Assembly: GCF_000799075.1 (NCBI RefSeq)
Contig: NZ_JTLI01000035.1
Location: forward strand, 1 to 52,680
DNA: 52,680 bases
Reading direction: 5' to 3'
Source: Cetobacterium sp. ZOR0034
GTDB lineage: Bacteria; Fusobacteriota; Fusobacteriia; Fusobacteriales; Fusobacteriaceae
Each line of letters begins with the position of its first letter. Within the stretch, counting starts at the first letter, position 1. The position numbers and the translations under genes were made by a program. The notes below the pieces were generated by a model. The model saw only the letters and a list, made by a program, of their open reading frames with translations, did not search any database and had not been told where the DNA came from. Below, piece after piece: positions 8,638 through 15,800 of this stretch.

Positions 8638-9369
8638 CTATTTCTTTTTTCTAATAACAATATATCTTTTAGGGTCTTTTCCTTCGCTATAAGTATCTAA
8701 TTCTGAATATTTATTAACAACTTCATGTATTATTTTTCTTTCTCTTGGTGGCATTGGATTTAATTTTATAGGTTTAGTTGTTTTCATAGCTTTTTCAGCC
8801 ATTTTTCTAGCTAAATCTCTTAAAGTTACATTTCTTTTTTCTTTAAATCCTTCAACATCAACATCTATTCTAACATCTTTAATCAATGTGTTTAATAGGT
8901 ATTCATAGCTATTTAATGTTTTTCCTTTTTTTCCAATAATAATTCCATTATCTTCACCATAAAGGTTTATAACACAATTTTTACCCTCTAATCTTAGAAC
9001 CTCAACTTCTAAGTCAAGTCCCATTCTATTCAATAATTCTTGAGAAAGTCTAATGATATCCTTTTCTCTATTTTCTTTAATCTCTTTTTTTGTTTCTTTT
9101 TTTACTTGCTCAATCTCTTCAGTTTCTGTTTTTGATATAGTTTCTACTAGCTCTTCTTCTAAAGCTGAAATCTCAATCTCTTCAGTTTCTACTTCTCTGC
9201 TAATTTCAACTTTATACAAACCATCTTTAGCAAAAAAACCAAAGAATGATTTTGGCTTCTCTAGTTCAGTAACCTTAACAACTTGATCAGCAGTAACTTC
9301 CAATATTTTTATAGCTCTAGCAATGGCAACTTCTCTATTGCTTGCTTTGATTTCAATCATATTTTCCAT
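8638..9369 (-). CDS. jag: RNA-binding protein Jag/KhpB (Jag-N, KH, R3H)
   Basis: A 243-residue protein with the three KhpB parts: a Jag-N domain ([20 protein letters not shown] ... [15 protein letters not shown], residues 4-56), a Glu/Lys-rich linker (about 60-105), a KH-like domain with [19 protein letters not shown] (about 140-170) and an R3H domain with [11 protein letters not shown] and [15 protein letters not shown]. It binds RNA and is tied to cell elongation and division in Firmicutes; its target here is unknown. It is co-encoded with yidC, as in many bacteria. The ribosome site AAGGAG is about 14 bases from the ATG at 9369, an unusually long spacing; an in-frame ATG three codons on is an alternative. 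Confidence 0.93.
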   Translation of the reverse strand: MENMIEIKASNREVAIARAIKILEVTADQVVKVTELEKPKSFFGFFAKDGLYKVEISREVETEEIEISALEEELVETISKTETEEIEQVKKETKKEIKENREKDIIRLSQELLNRMGLDLEVEVLRLEGKNCVINLYGEDNGIIIGKKGKTLNSYEYLLNTLIKDVRIDVDVEGFKEKRNVTLRDLARKMAEKAMKTTKPIKLNPMPPRERKIIHEVVNKYSELDTYSEGKDPKRYIVIRKKK

Positions 9370-9379
9370 AACTTTTGTA

Positions 9380-9988
9380 TTAGTCTCCTTTTTTCATTAT
9401 GAAATATTGTTGTAAGATTCCTACAAAACTAGATGTTAACCAGTAAATTTGTAAACCAGCTGGCATTTTATAAGAAATAAATATCATCATGATTGGGAAT
9501 ACATACATCATTTGTTTCATTTGTGGGTTACTATCTGTTCCTGTTAACTTTTGTTGGATAAATGCAACAATACCGTTTAAAACAGGTAATATATAATAAG
9601 GATCCGGTTGTAATAAATTCATCCATAAGAACGATTCAGCAGGAACTATTCCTCTTTCTGCTCTTAAAACACCAAACAGTGCCCATAATATTGGTAGTTG
9701 AACTATTAGTGGTAAACATCCTCCAGCCGGATTAACATTTTTTTCTTTGTAAAGTTCCATTGTTTTTTGGTTTAATAAATTTTTATCGTGACCATATTGT
9801 TCTTTATATTTTTCTAACAATGGTTGTAGTTCTTTCATTTTTTTCATTGATTTATCTTGTTTTAAAGTCAATGGTAATAATATTATTTTAATTAATATCG
9901 TTAAACCAATTATAGCTAAACCGAAATTTCCTGTAATTCCATTTATAAACATTAATATTTGTTCGAATATCTTGTATAAAAATTCCAT
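9380..9988 (-). CDS. yidC: Membrane protein insertase YidC/Oxa1, short form
   Basis: A 202-residue insertase made only of the conserved Oxa1 core: FGLAIIGLTILIKIILLPLT (first core helix), the charged coiled cytoplasmic hairpin KQDKSMKKMKELQPLLEKY, then NPAGGCLPLIVQLPILWALF and two more helices. It has no large periplasmic domain even though this organism looks diderm. The groove residue that is usually Arg in TLLVR is Lys here (TILIK). It inserts small membrane proteins with or without SecYEG. I take the start as ATG 9988 after GGAGG; a 15-codon upstream extension overlapping yidD is unlikely. The yidD stop is two bases before the start. Confidence 0.95.
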   Translation of the reverse strand: MEFLYKIFEQILMFINGITGNFGLAIIGLTILIKIILLPLTLKQDKSMKKMKELQPLLEKYKEQYGHDKNLLNQKTMELYKEKNVNPAGGCLPLIVQLPILWALFGVLRAERGIVPAESFLWMNLLQPDPYYILPVLNGIVAFIQQKLTGTDSNPQMKQMMYVFPIMMIFISYKMPAGLQIYWLTSSFVGILQQYFIMKKGD

Positions 9989-9989
9989 T

Positions 9990-10280
9990 TTATTTTCTTC
10001 CTCCGCATTTTTTAAGTGGTGGCACTGGATCATATCCTCCCTTAGAATATGGATGGCACCTTAAAATTCGTATTATTCCTAAATAAGTCCCTTTCAAAAT
10101 TCCATGTACTTCTATTGCATCATACATATATTTTGAACAAGATGGGTAGAATATACAGTTTTTCCCCAAAAATATTGAAATATATTTTTGATAAAATCTT
10201 ATTAAATTTAAGATAATTTTTTTCAAAATACAAATTAAACTATTTTTTAAATAGTTTAGAATTTTTAAGAACACGGTCAA
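9990..10280 (-). CDS. yidD: Membrane protein insertion efficiency factor YidD
   Basis: The core [62 protein letters not shown] is a full YidD domain with its conserved Cys residues and the RCHP...GGYDPVP ending. YidD is a small amphipathic protein that helps YidC/Sec insertion. The start is uncertain: the TTG at 10280 gives 96 residues and lies inside the end of rnpA; an in-frame TTG near 10226, just before [12 protein letters not shown], would give a more typical length but has no clear ribosome site. Overlap with rnpA suggests coupled translation. Confidence 0.92.
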   Translation of the reverse strand: MTVFLKILNYLKNSLICILKKIILNLIRFYQKYISIFLGKNCIFYPSCSKYMYDAIEVHGILKGTYLGIIRILRCHPYSKGGYDPVPPLKKCGGRK

Positions 10281-10581
10281 GATCTTTTTTCATCTCCTCA
10301 AAACTTAATGTTTTAAATTTTTCTCCAGCTGTTCTTTTAGCAACAAAAATTATGTCATAACCAAGATTTAGGTTTTCTTCATTTAAACGACAATACTCTC
10401 TAAATAATCTTTTTAATCTGTTTCTACAGACTGCATTTCCTGTTTTTTTACTAACAACAAATCCAAATCTGTTTTCATTTGTTTCATTTGCTTTAAAAAA
10501 AATAAGAGAGTAATATCCAAATGATTTTTTTCCATAGTTATAAACAATTTGAAACTCCCTATTTTTTTTTAAATTAGTCAT
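10240..10581 (-). CDS. rnpA: Ribonuclease P protein component
   Basis: A 113-residue basic protein with the RNase P protein fold: [27 protein letters not shown] carries the RNR signature helix that contacts the catalytic RNA. It matures the 5' ends of tRNAs together with the RNase P RNA (not in this window). GGGAG lies eight bases before the ATG at 10581. It follows rpmH with a hairpin terminator in between, so part of its expression may depend on read-through. The C-terminus overlaps the putative yidD start. Confidence 0.95.
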   Translation of the reverse strand: MTNLKKNREFQIVYNYGKKSFGYYSLIFFKANETNENRFGFVVSKKTGNAVCRNRLKRLFREYCRLNEENLNLGYDIIFVAKRTAGEKFKTLSFEEMKKDLDRVLKNSKLFKK

Positions 10582-10614
10582 ATTATTAACTCCCTAAAAT
10601 AGTCCTTAAATCTT

Positions 10615-10647
10615 TAAAAACCCGGTGTTTTAGATCACCGGGTTTTA
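10615..10647 (-). terminator. Terminator/attenuator between rpmH and rnpA
   Basis: A near-perfect inverted repeat, AAAACCCGGTG and CACCGGGTTTT with an eight-base loop. On the minus strand it lies directly after the rpmH stop codon and ends in TTTTT. It probably lowers rnpA expression relative to rpmH. Confidence 0.85.
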
Positions 10648-10779
10648 TGCTGATAATACTTGTCTTCCTCTTGCTCTTCTTCTCTTTAATACTTTTCTTC
10701 CGTTTTTAGTTGCCATTCTAGCTCTAAATCCGTGATCTTTTTTGTATTTTCTGTTATTTGGCTGATAAGTTCTTTTCAT
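10645..10779 (-). CDS. rpmH: 50S ribosomal protein L34
   Basis: A 44-residue, Arg/Lys-rich protein reading [20 protein letters not shown] and ending [12 protein letters not shown], an unmistakable L34. It is the usual length for the family. AGGAGGTGA precedes the ATG by the standard distance. It is the first gene of the leftward cluster, with a strong promoter at 10818-10846, and it faces the replication-initiator-like gene across a gap of nearly 800 bp. In many bacteria rpmH lies next to dnaA and oriC; dnaA is absent at this position. Confidence 0.97.
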   Translation of the reverse strand: MKRTYQPNNRKYKKDHGFRARMATKNGRKVLKRRRARGRQVLSA

Positions 10780-10817
10780 TTTTTCACCTCCTAAAAATAT
10801 CTATATTTCAGATAAAT

Positions 10818-10846
10818 ATTTTAGAAGAATTTTTGAGTTTTGTCAA
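10818..10846 (-). promoter_or_regulatory. Sigma-70 type promoter of rpmH
   Basis: On the minus strand TTGACA at 10846-10841 and TAAAAT at 10823-10818 are separated by 17 bases, an almost ideal promoter about 40 bp upstream of the rpmH start. Confidence 0.8.
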
Positions 10847-11025
10847 GTAAATTCTAATAAATAAAAATTTAATCTTAAATCATAAGAAATTCTTTGAATA
10901 AATTATGAAAATTATATTATACGCGCATAGTTGTTTTTTGTTTTTTGTATAATGTTATATGTACTGACTAAGTTAAAAAAAAAACATATGTTTAGCCATT
11001 GATTTAATTAAGTTTATATAAAAAA

Positions 11026-11049
11026 AAATATTATTGATAATAGACATAA
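11026..11049 (+). repeat. Iteron 1 (type A)
   Basis: 24 bp: AAATATTATTG followed by ATAATAGACATAA. Identical to iteron 3. Confidence 0.9.
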
Positions 11050-11101
11050 GCAAAAAGCTTTGTTTTATTGGTAACTAGAATGCTCAAATTAATATAAAGC
11101 T

Positions 11102-11125
11102 AGATAAATCAAAGGTTTGTAAAGA
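11102..11125 (+). repeat. Spacer block, copy 1
   Basis: AGATAAATCAAAGG followed by TTTGTAAAG. It precedes iteron 2. Further copies start near 11207, 11312 and 11417; the core ATCAAGG recurs every 105-106 bp. Confidence 0.6.
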
Positions 11126-11130
11126 GTTAT

Positions 11131-11154
11131 AAATATTATTGTTTATATACATAA
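11131..11154 (+). repeat. Iteron 2 (type B)
   Basis: 24 bp: AAATATTATTG followed by TTTATATACATAA, 105 bp after iteron 1. Identical to iteron 4. Confidence 0.9.
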
Positions 11155-11206
11155 TTATAAACCTATGTTTTTAAAGAAGTTCTATAAAATCTATAATTAA
11201 GAAACC

Positions 11207-11230
11207 TAATAAAATCAAGGCATTTAAGAA
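11207..11230 (+). repeat. Spacer block, copy 2
   Basis: TAATAAAATCAAGG followed by CATTTAAGAA, just before iteron 3. Differs from copy 3 at only a few positions. Confidence 0.65.
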
Positions 11231-11236
11231 TATAGA

Positions 11237-11260
11237 AAATATTATTGATAATAGACATAA
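11237..11260 (+). repeat. Iteron 3 (type A)
   Basis: Same 24 bases as iteron 1, 106 bp after iteron 2. Confidence 0.9.
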
Positions 11261-11311
11261 TGACAAAGCTTTATTTTAAAAGAATTAATTAATTTTTAAT
11301 TCATAATAACT

Positions 11312-11335
11312 TAGTAAAATCAAGGCATTAAAGAA
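11312..11335 (+). repeat. Spacer block, copy 3
   Basis: TAGTAAAATCAAGG followed by CATTAAAGAA, just before iteron 4. Confidence 0.65.
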
Positions 11336-11341
11336 ATCAGA

Positions 11342-11365
11342 AAATATTATTGTTTATATACATAA
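11342..11365 (+). repeat. Iteron 4 (type B)
   Basis: Same 24 bases as iteron 2, 105 bp after iteron 3. Confidence 0.9.
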
Positions 11366-11416
11366 AAAAAACATATTGATTTTACTATAAAAAAATAATA
11401 TTTTTATTTGAAACAC

Positions 11417-11440
11417 TAGATAAATAAAGGGATGAAAAAA
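11417..11440 (+). repeat. Spacer block, copy 4 (degenerate)
   Basis: TAGATAAATAAAGGG followed by ATGAAAAAA, just before iteron 5; closest to copy 1. Confidence 0.5.
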
Positions 11441-11445
11441 GAAAA

Positions 11446-11469
11446 AAATATTATTGTTAATATACAGAA
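11446..11469 (+). repeat. Iteron 5 (variant)
   Basis: AAATATTATTG followed by TTAATATACAGAA, mixing type A and B bases and with G near the end; 104 bp after iteron 4. Confidence 0.85.
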
Positions 11470-11498
11470 AAAATGCTATATTATATTACGCTAAATAT

Positions 11499-11522
11499 AA
11501 TTATTATTGTATATATACATAT
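11499..11522 (+). repeat. Iteron 6 (degenerate, promoter-proximal)
   Basis: AATTATTATTG followed by TATATATACATAT, 53 bp (half the usual spacing) after iteron 5 and 31 bp before the initiator start. It covers the probable -35 element of the initiator gene. Confidence 0.7.
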
Positions 11523-11535
11523 TTGGTATTATAAA
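11507..11535 (+). promoter_or_regulatory. Probable promoter of the initiator gene
   Basis: TTGTAT at 11507-11512 and TATAAA at 11530-11535 with 17 bases between. The -35 lies inside iteron 6, which would allow the initiator to repress its own gene. The implied leader would be very short, so another start point is possible. Confidence 0.45.
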
Positions 11536-11553
11536 ATTTATAGAGAGGTTTTT

Positions 11554-13404
11554 ATGGAGAAGAAGGTGAAAAAGGAAAAAGGAGATGTTGTTGAGAATTT
11601 TAATATAGCTTCAACAGGGTCACTTTTAACAGATATAACCAAGATAGATATTAGATTAAATCAATTACCAGACATAGAAGTTAGAGAAGTTATAATAAAA
11701 GAAACAGGGAACTTCTTAAATTTAAAAGATAATGTTATAAATATACCTGTTGAAATGATAGTGTTTCCGTTTTTTACTCCACAAAAACAAAATAAGAGAG
11801 TAAACTTTCAATATTCGTTTGAAGATTTAGGAGTTACAATGTATTGTACATTGGTTGCTAAAGACTCAAGAGATAAAGTATTCCAACCTTCAATTTTTGA
11901 AGAAAAAATATACACATATTTAATATCAACGTATGAAGCAAAAAAAGAGTTAGACAACGAAGATGAGTATATAGAATTTGAAATTTCAGATTTTATAGTT
12001 CATTTTCTAGGAAATAAAATGAATAGAACCTATTACACAAAAGTAGAGCAAGCTTTGAAAAATTTAAAAAATACAGAGTATCAATTTATTGTGTCAAATC
12101 ATACAAAGTTGGGAAAATACAAATTTGAAGATGAAGAGTTTAAGCTTTTAACTTATCAAAAATTAAAAAAAGGAAAAAAGATTTATTATAGAGTTACTTT
12201 AAATAAAAATATAAGAAAAAAAATTAGTGACAAAAGATATATAAAGTATAATTCAAAAGCTTTAATGGAAATTTTAGCTAAAGATCCAATTGCTGGAAGA
12301 ATTTATAAATATATTAGTAAAATTAGATATGAAAAACAAGAAGATAGAATAAACCTTAGAACAATCGCTGCGATTATTCCATTAAAAACAGAACAAACGA
12401 CAGAAAGAATCAATAAAAATGGAGATACAAAAACATATGTTTTATGTAGAATGAAACAAGTTTTGAAAAGAGTAGAAAAAGCATATGATGTATTGGTAGA
12501 ATTAGGATATGTTGAATACTATGAATCATATCAAGATAAAGAAGAAGACACATATTATATTGTTTATAAATTTAATAGTGAAAAAGATGGAGAGTGTCAT
12601 GTTTCTTCGTTTATTGAAAGTAATAAAGTAAGTAAACCAAAAGAGATTACATATTCAAAAGATAGAGAAAAATATAGTAATAAAAAAGAATTGAATGTTG
12701 AAGAGATAGAAGAAGCAGAAGTAATAGAAGTTGTTGAAGAGATAAAACAAGAAGAATCGACAAAAGAAAATACAATTGAAAATATAAAAAGAAAAATAAT
12801 AAAAAAACAACCTCAAAAAGATGAAGAGTTTAGTTATCCAGAAGAAGTTGGGAAATATATTCAAAAAGCTAAAAAAAATATATATGTTTCAAGAGCTTGG
12901 GATAAAAGAACAGATACTAAAATAAAAAAAATCTTCTTAGAAGAAGGAGAAATAATTTTAGTAGAAGTTTTAAAAATTATATATAAAAATTTAAATTCAA
13001 ACATAAAAACAACTTTAGTTCAATATATAAATGGTGTTCTAAAAAACCTATTAAGTCAAGAAGAAGATGTTTCAAAACAAAACTTAACACTTTTCAATAA
13101 TATAGTTAAAGAGAAAGGATTAATTAGTAAGAAAAAGATTAATCAAGCAAGAAAAACAGTGAAAAAACCAGTTATAAATAGCATAAAAGAGCTTATTGAT
13201 GAAACAGACATATCAATAGATATATTAAAGGTTTTTGATGAATATGATGAGTATGAAAAATTAAAAATAGAGGAACAAGCAATAAATTTGTGTTCTTTAG
13301 AAGAAAACATTGATGTTAACTTTTTATTGACTATGAAAAGAAAATCCAAAAAAATCTATTTTAATACAATAAAGAAGTATATTGAGAGAGTTATTAATGA
13401 ATAG
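11554..13404 (+). CDS. Plasmid-type replication initiator (RepA-like) protein
   Basis: A 616-residue protein. Residues about 30-380 resemble plasmid replication initiators of the RepA/'replication initiator protein A' kind: a block with VFPFFTPQKQNKRVNFQYSFEDLGVTMYCTL, IFEEKIYTYLIS, then a winged-helix-like second half (IYKYISKIRY ... IAAIIPLKTEQTTERI ... KRVEKAYDVLVELGYVEYY). A highly charged Glu/Lys linker follows (about 395-450) and a helical C-terminal domain of unknown type. No Walker motif or DnaA-type helix-turn-helix is present, so it is not DnaA. I chose ATG 11554 because AGAGAGG lies five bases upstream; 27 in-frame codons before it run through iteron 6 and are probably not translated. 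Six iterons precede it. It is followed by an AT-rich gap and ptsH. Family assignment is from recall of motifs and is moderately sure; origin function is inference. Confidence 0.75.
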   Translation: MEKKVKKEKGDVVENFNIASTGSLLTDITKIDIRLNQLPDIEVREVIIKETGNFLNLKDNVINIPVEMIVFPFFTPQKQNKRVNFQYSFEDLGVTMYCTLVAKDSRDKVFQPSIFEEKIYTYLISTYEAKKELDNEDEYIEFEISDFIVHFLGNKMNRTYYTKVEQALKNLKNTEYQFIVSNHTKLGKYKFEDEEFKLLTYQKLKKGKKIYYRVTLNKNIRKKISDKRYIKYNSKALMEILAKDPIAGRIYKYISKIRYEKQEDRINLRTIAAIIPLKTEQTTERINKNGDTKTYVLCRMKQVLKRVEKAYDVLVELGYVEYYESYQDKEEDTYYIVYKFNSEKDGECHVSSFIESNKVSKPKEITYSKDREKYSNKKELNVEEIEEAEVIEVVEEIKQEESTKENTIENIKRKIIKKQPQKDEEFSYPEEVGKYIQKAKKNIYVSRAWDKRTDTKIKKIFLEEGEIILVEVLKIIYKNLNSNIKTTLVQYINGVLKNLLSQEEDVSKQNLTLFNNIVKEKGLISKKKINQARKTVKKPVINSIKELIDETDISIDILKVFDEYDEYEKLKIEEQAINLCSLEENIDVNFLLTMKRKSKKIYFNTIKKYIERVINE

Positions 13405-13433
13405 ATTTAACAAAACCTTAGATATGTTAAATC
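13404..13433. repeat. Inverted repeat after the initiator gene
   Basis: GATTTAACA and TGTTAAATC form a 9-bp stem with a 12-base loop starting in the initiator stop codon. There is no T-run after it, so it is a poor intrinsic terminator and could be a protein site. Confidence 0.4.
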
Positions 13434-13525
13434 AGAGTGTATAAAAGAGTTAAAATATCATAAAATACACAATTAAAGACTTAAAAATGAACATTTTTTG
13501 ACAAAAAAACAATTCAAAATAAAAA

Positions 13526-13554
13526 TTGACAAAATTTTGAAAATTAAGTATTCT
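13526..13554 (+). promoter_or_regulatory. Promoter of ptsH
   Basis: TTGACA at 13526-13531 and TATTCT at 13549-13554 with a 17-base spacer, about 75 bp before ptsH. Confidence 0.7.
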
Positions 13555-13630
13555 ATATTAGAATAATAGATTTAAATTTTTATATTTTTATTTAATAATA
13601 AACAATAAATGTAGAAAGGTGAGTAGGATT

Positions 13631-13894
13631 ATGGCAAATAAGACAGTTGAAATTAAGAATGAAACAGGACTACATACAAGACCTGGTAACGAATTTGTAA
13701 GTTTAGCAAAAACATTTACATCTCAAATCGAATTAGAAAATGAAGAGGGGAAAAAAGTAAAGGGAACATCTTTATTAAAATTACTTTCTTTAGGAATTAA
13801 AAAAGGTGCAAAAATAACAGTTCATGCTGCTGGAGAAGATGAGAACGAAGCAGTTGAGAAGTTAGCTCACCTACTAGAAAATCTAAAGGACTAA
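13631..13894 (+). CDS. ptsH: Phosphocarrier protein HPr
   Basis: An 87-residue HPr. The active histidine is His15 in ETGLHTRPGNEF; most HPr proteins read GLHARPA, so Thr and Gly substitutions flank the site. The regulatory-serine region reads VKGTSLLKLLSLG, with Ser at 47 and Thr at 46, shifted by one relative to the classical Ser46. It accepts phosphate from enzyme I (next gene) and hands it to sugar-specific EII proteins. The start is ATG 13631, eight bases after AAAGGTGA; the GTG at 13619 is part of that site. A hairpin after the gene may make ptsH more abundant than ptsI. Confidence 0.95.
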   Translation: MANKTVEIKNETGLHTRPGNEFVSLAKTFTSQIELENEEGKKVKGTSLLKLLSLGIKKGAKITVHAAGEDENEAVEKLAHLLENLKD

Positions 13895-13923
13895 TAATAT
13901 AGTACGATAGTTTGATGTGTGAG

Positions 13924-13954
13924 AAGGATGGGGGTGACTCTGTCCTTTTTTTTG
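13924..13954 (+). terminator. Partial terminator between ptsH and ptsI
   Basis: AAGGATGGGG and CTCTGTCCTT form a ten-pair stem with G-U pairs around a GTGA-type loop, followed by a run of eight T. Probably attenuates ptsI. Confidence 0.65.
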
Positions 13955-13983
13955 TCAAAAAAAAATTTTGGGAGAGATAAAAT

Positions 13984-15726
13984 ATGAGAAAATTTGTAAA
14001 AGGTATAGACGCATCTCCAGGGGTAGCAGTTGGAAAAGTATTTTTATATAAGGAAGAAGAACTTTTCATAGACAAAGGAGAATGCTCAAATGTTGAGGTT
14101 CAAAAAGAAAAGTTAATAGAAGGAAGAGATAAAACTAAAGAACAACTTTTAAAAATCAGAGAAAAAACTGCAAGACAATTAGGTGAGGATAAAGCAGCAA
14201 TATTTGATGGACATATAACACTATTAGAAGATGAAGATTTATTTGAGGAAGTTATTGAATTAATCGAAGATGAAAAAATAACAGCAGAAAATGCATTAGA
14301 GCAAGGTATCAGCGGATATTGTGATATGTTAGCAAATTTAGAGGATGAATATTTAAGAGAAAGAGCAGCAGATTTAAGAGATATTGCAAAAAGATGGTTA
14401 TACAACATTGTTGGAATTGAAATAGTAGATTTATCTTCATTACCGGCTAATTCAATAGTTGTAGCAAGAGATTTAACTCCATCAGATACAGCTCAATTAG
14501 ATTTAAAAAATGTTGTAGCATTTATAACTGATATCGGAGGAAAGACAGCTCACTCTTCAATTATGGCTAGATCATTAGAAATTCCAGCAGTAGTTGGAAC
14601 AGGAAATATAACATCATTAGTTTCTAATGAAGCAGCTATAATCGTTGATGCATTAACAGGAGATGTTATATTAAATCCAACAGAAGAAGATGTTGTAAAA
14701 TACACAAAGAAAAGAGAAAATTATTTAGCAGAAAAAGAACTTTTAAAGCAATTAAAAGATAAAACGGCTACATCAAAAGATGGAGTAACAGTAGGAGCTT
14801 GGGCAAATATAGGTTCTCCAAAAGATGTTGCAGGAGTTTTAAGAAACGGAGCTAATGGAATTGGTCTTTATAGAACAGAGTTCTTATTTATGGCTAACGA
14901 CAGATTCCCAACAGAAGATGAGCAATTTGAAGCGTATAAAATAGTTGCTGAGTCTATGAAAGATGAAAATGGAAATCCATTCCCAGTAACAATAAGAACA
15001 ATGGATATAGGTGGAGATAAATCTTTACCATATATGGAGTTACCACATGAGGAAAATCCATTCTTAGGATGGAGAGCTTTAAGAATATGTTTAGATAGAC
15101 CTGAAATTTTAAAAACTCAATTCAGAGCACTTTTAAGAGCATCAGCTTTCGGATATATTAAAATAATGTTACCTATGGTAATCTCAATAGAAGAGTGTAG
15201 AAAATCAAAAGAATTATTAGAAGAGTGTAAAGCAGAATTAAGAGCAGAAGGAATAAAGTTCGATGAAGAGATTCAATTAGGAATAATGATTGAAACTCCT
15301 GCAACAGCATTCAGAGCTAAATGGTTTGCACAAGAAGTAGATTTCTTCTCAATAGGAACAAATGATTTAACTCAATATACGTTAGCAGTAGATAGAGGAA
15401 ACGAAAGAATTTCTCACTTATACGATACATATAATCCAGGAGTTTTAGCAGCAATAAAAGCAGCTATCGATGGAGCACACGAGGGTGGAATTTCTATATC
15501 TATGTGTGGAGAGTTTGCTGGAGAAGCTAGAGCAACAGCTTTACTATTTGGAATGGGATTAGATGCATTCTCAATGTCAGCTATATCAGTTGCAAAAGTA
15601 AAGAAAAACATAATGGCTATGGATAAAGCATCAGCAGAAGCTCTTGTAGAGAGAGTAATGTCTATGAGTACAACTGAAGATGTATTAGCAGAAGTAGATA
15701 AATTTAACGATCAATTATTAGGATAA
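13984..15726 (+). CDS. ptsI: PTS enzyme I (phosphoenolpyruvate-protein phosphotransferase)
   Basis: A 580-residue enzyme I of usual length. The N-terminal HPr-binding and phosphohistidine domain carries GGKTAHSSIMAR with His190 as the phosphorylated residue; the C-terminal PEP-binding barrel has GIGLYRTEFLFM, TIRTMDIGGDKS, the block LGIMIETPATAF, FFSIGTNDLTQYTLAVDR and ISISMCGEFAGE with the active cysteine. It transfers phosphate from PEP to HPr in the cytoplasm. GGGAGA precedes the ATG. It lies about 90 bp after ptsH, with a hairpin in the gap, and is closed by a clear terminator. Confidence 0.97.
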   Translation: MRKFVKGIDASPGVAVGKVFLYKEEELFIDKGECSNVEVQKEKLIEGRDKTKEQLLKIREKTARQLGEDKAAIFDGHITLLEDEDLFEEVIELIEDEKITAENALEQGISGYCDMLANLEDEYLRERAADLRDIAKRWLYNIVGIEIVDLSSLPANSIVVARDLTPSDTAQLDLKNVVAFITDIGGKTAHSSIMARSLEIPAVVGTGNITSLVSNEAAIIVDALTGDVILNPTEEDVVKYTKKRENYLAEKELLKQLKDKTATSKDGVTVGAWANIGSPKDVAGVLRNGANGIGLYRTEFLFMANDRFPTEDEQFEAYKIVAESMKDENGNPFPVTIRTMDIGGDKSLPYMELPHEENPFLGWRALRICLDRPEILKTQFRALLRASAFGYIKIMLPMVISIEECRKSKELLEECKAELRAEGIKFDEEIQLGIMIETPATAFRAKWFAQEVDFFSIGTNDLTQYTLAVDRGNERISHLYDTYNPGVLAAIKAAIDGAHEGGISISMCGEFAGEARATALLFGMGLDAFSMSAISVAKVKKNIMAMDKASAEALVERVMSMSTTEDVLAEVDKFNDQLLG

Positions 15727-15729
15727 TAT

Positions 15730-15761
15730 AAAAAGGTGAAACTTTGTTTCACCTTTTTTTC
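15730..15761 (+). terminator. Terminator after ptsI
   Basis: AAAAGGTGAAAC and GTTTCACCTTTT form a long perfect stem with a TTT loop, followed by T residues. Confidence 0.9.
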
Positions 15762-15800
15762 TTTTTGGAGTATACTATGAGAAAAAACAGGAGAGTGGTT

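Larger units (their letters stand above)
10847..11553. other. Candidate replication origin (AT-rich iteron region)
   Basis: About 700 bp without a gene, very rich in A and T, between divergent rpmH and the initiator-like gene. From 11026 to 11522 it holds six 24-bp iterons in the same orientation at regular spacing, plus a second conserved block in the spacers. The left 180 bp (10847-11025) contain no iteron; the only GC-rich spot there is TACGCGCAT near 10920. By eye I find no exact DnaA box (TTATCCACA or its complement) in 10780-11553. Gene orientation reverses here: all genes to the left are minus, nearly all to the right plus, and G exceeds C on the coding strand of both arms. This is what an origin looks like; function is inferred. 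Confidence 0.7.

Noticed and set aside
10900..10940. A seventh iteron near AAATTATATTATACGCGCATAG
   Set aside because: Too few matches to the iteron consensus and it falls outside the 105-bp register.
11026..11522. CRISPR array
   Set aside because: Repeats are 24 bp but spacers are about 80 bp, share conserved blocks with each other, and no cas gene is near.
11473..11553. Upstream extension of the initiator gene by 27 codons
   Set aside because: It runs through iteron 6 and the promoter and has no ribosome site; ATG 11554 has AGAGAGG five bases upstream.
12655..12864. Phe/Tyr-rich minus-strand frame inside the initiator gene
   Set aside because: It is the antisense reading of the Lys/Glu-rich linker, a composition artefact.
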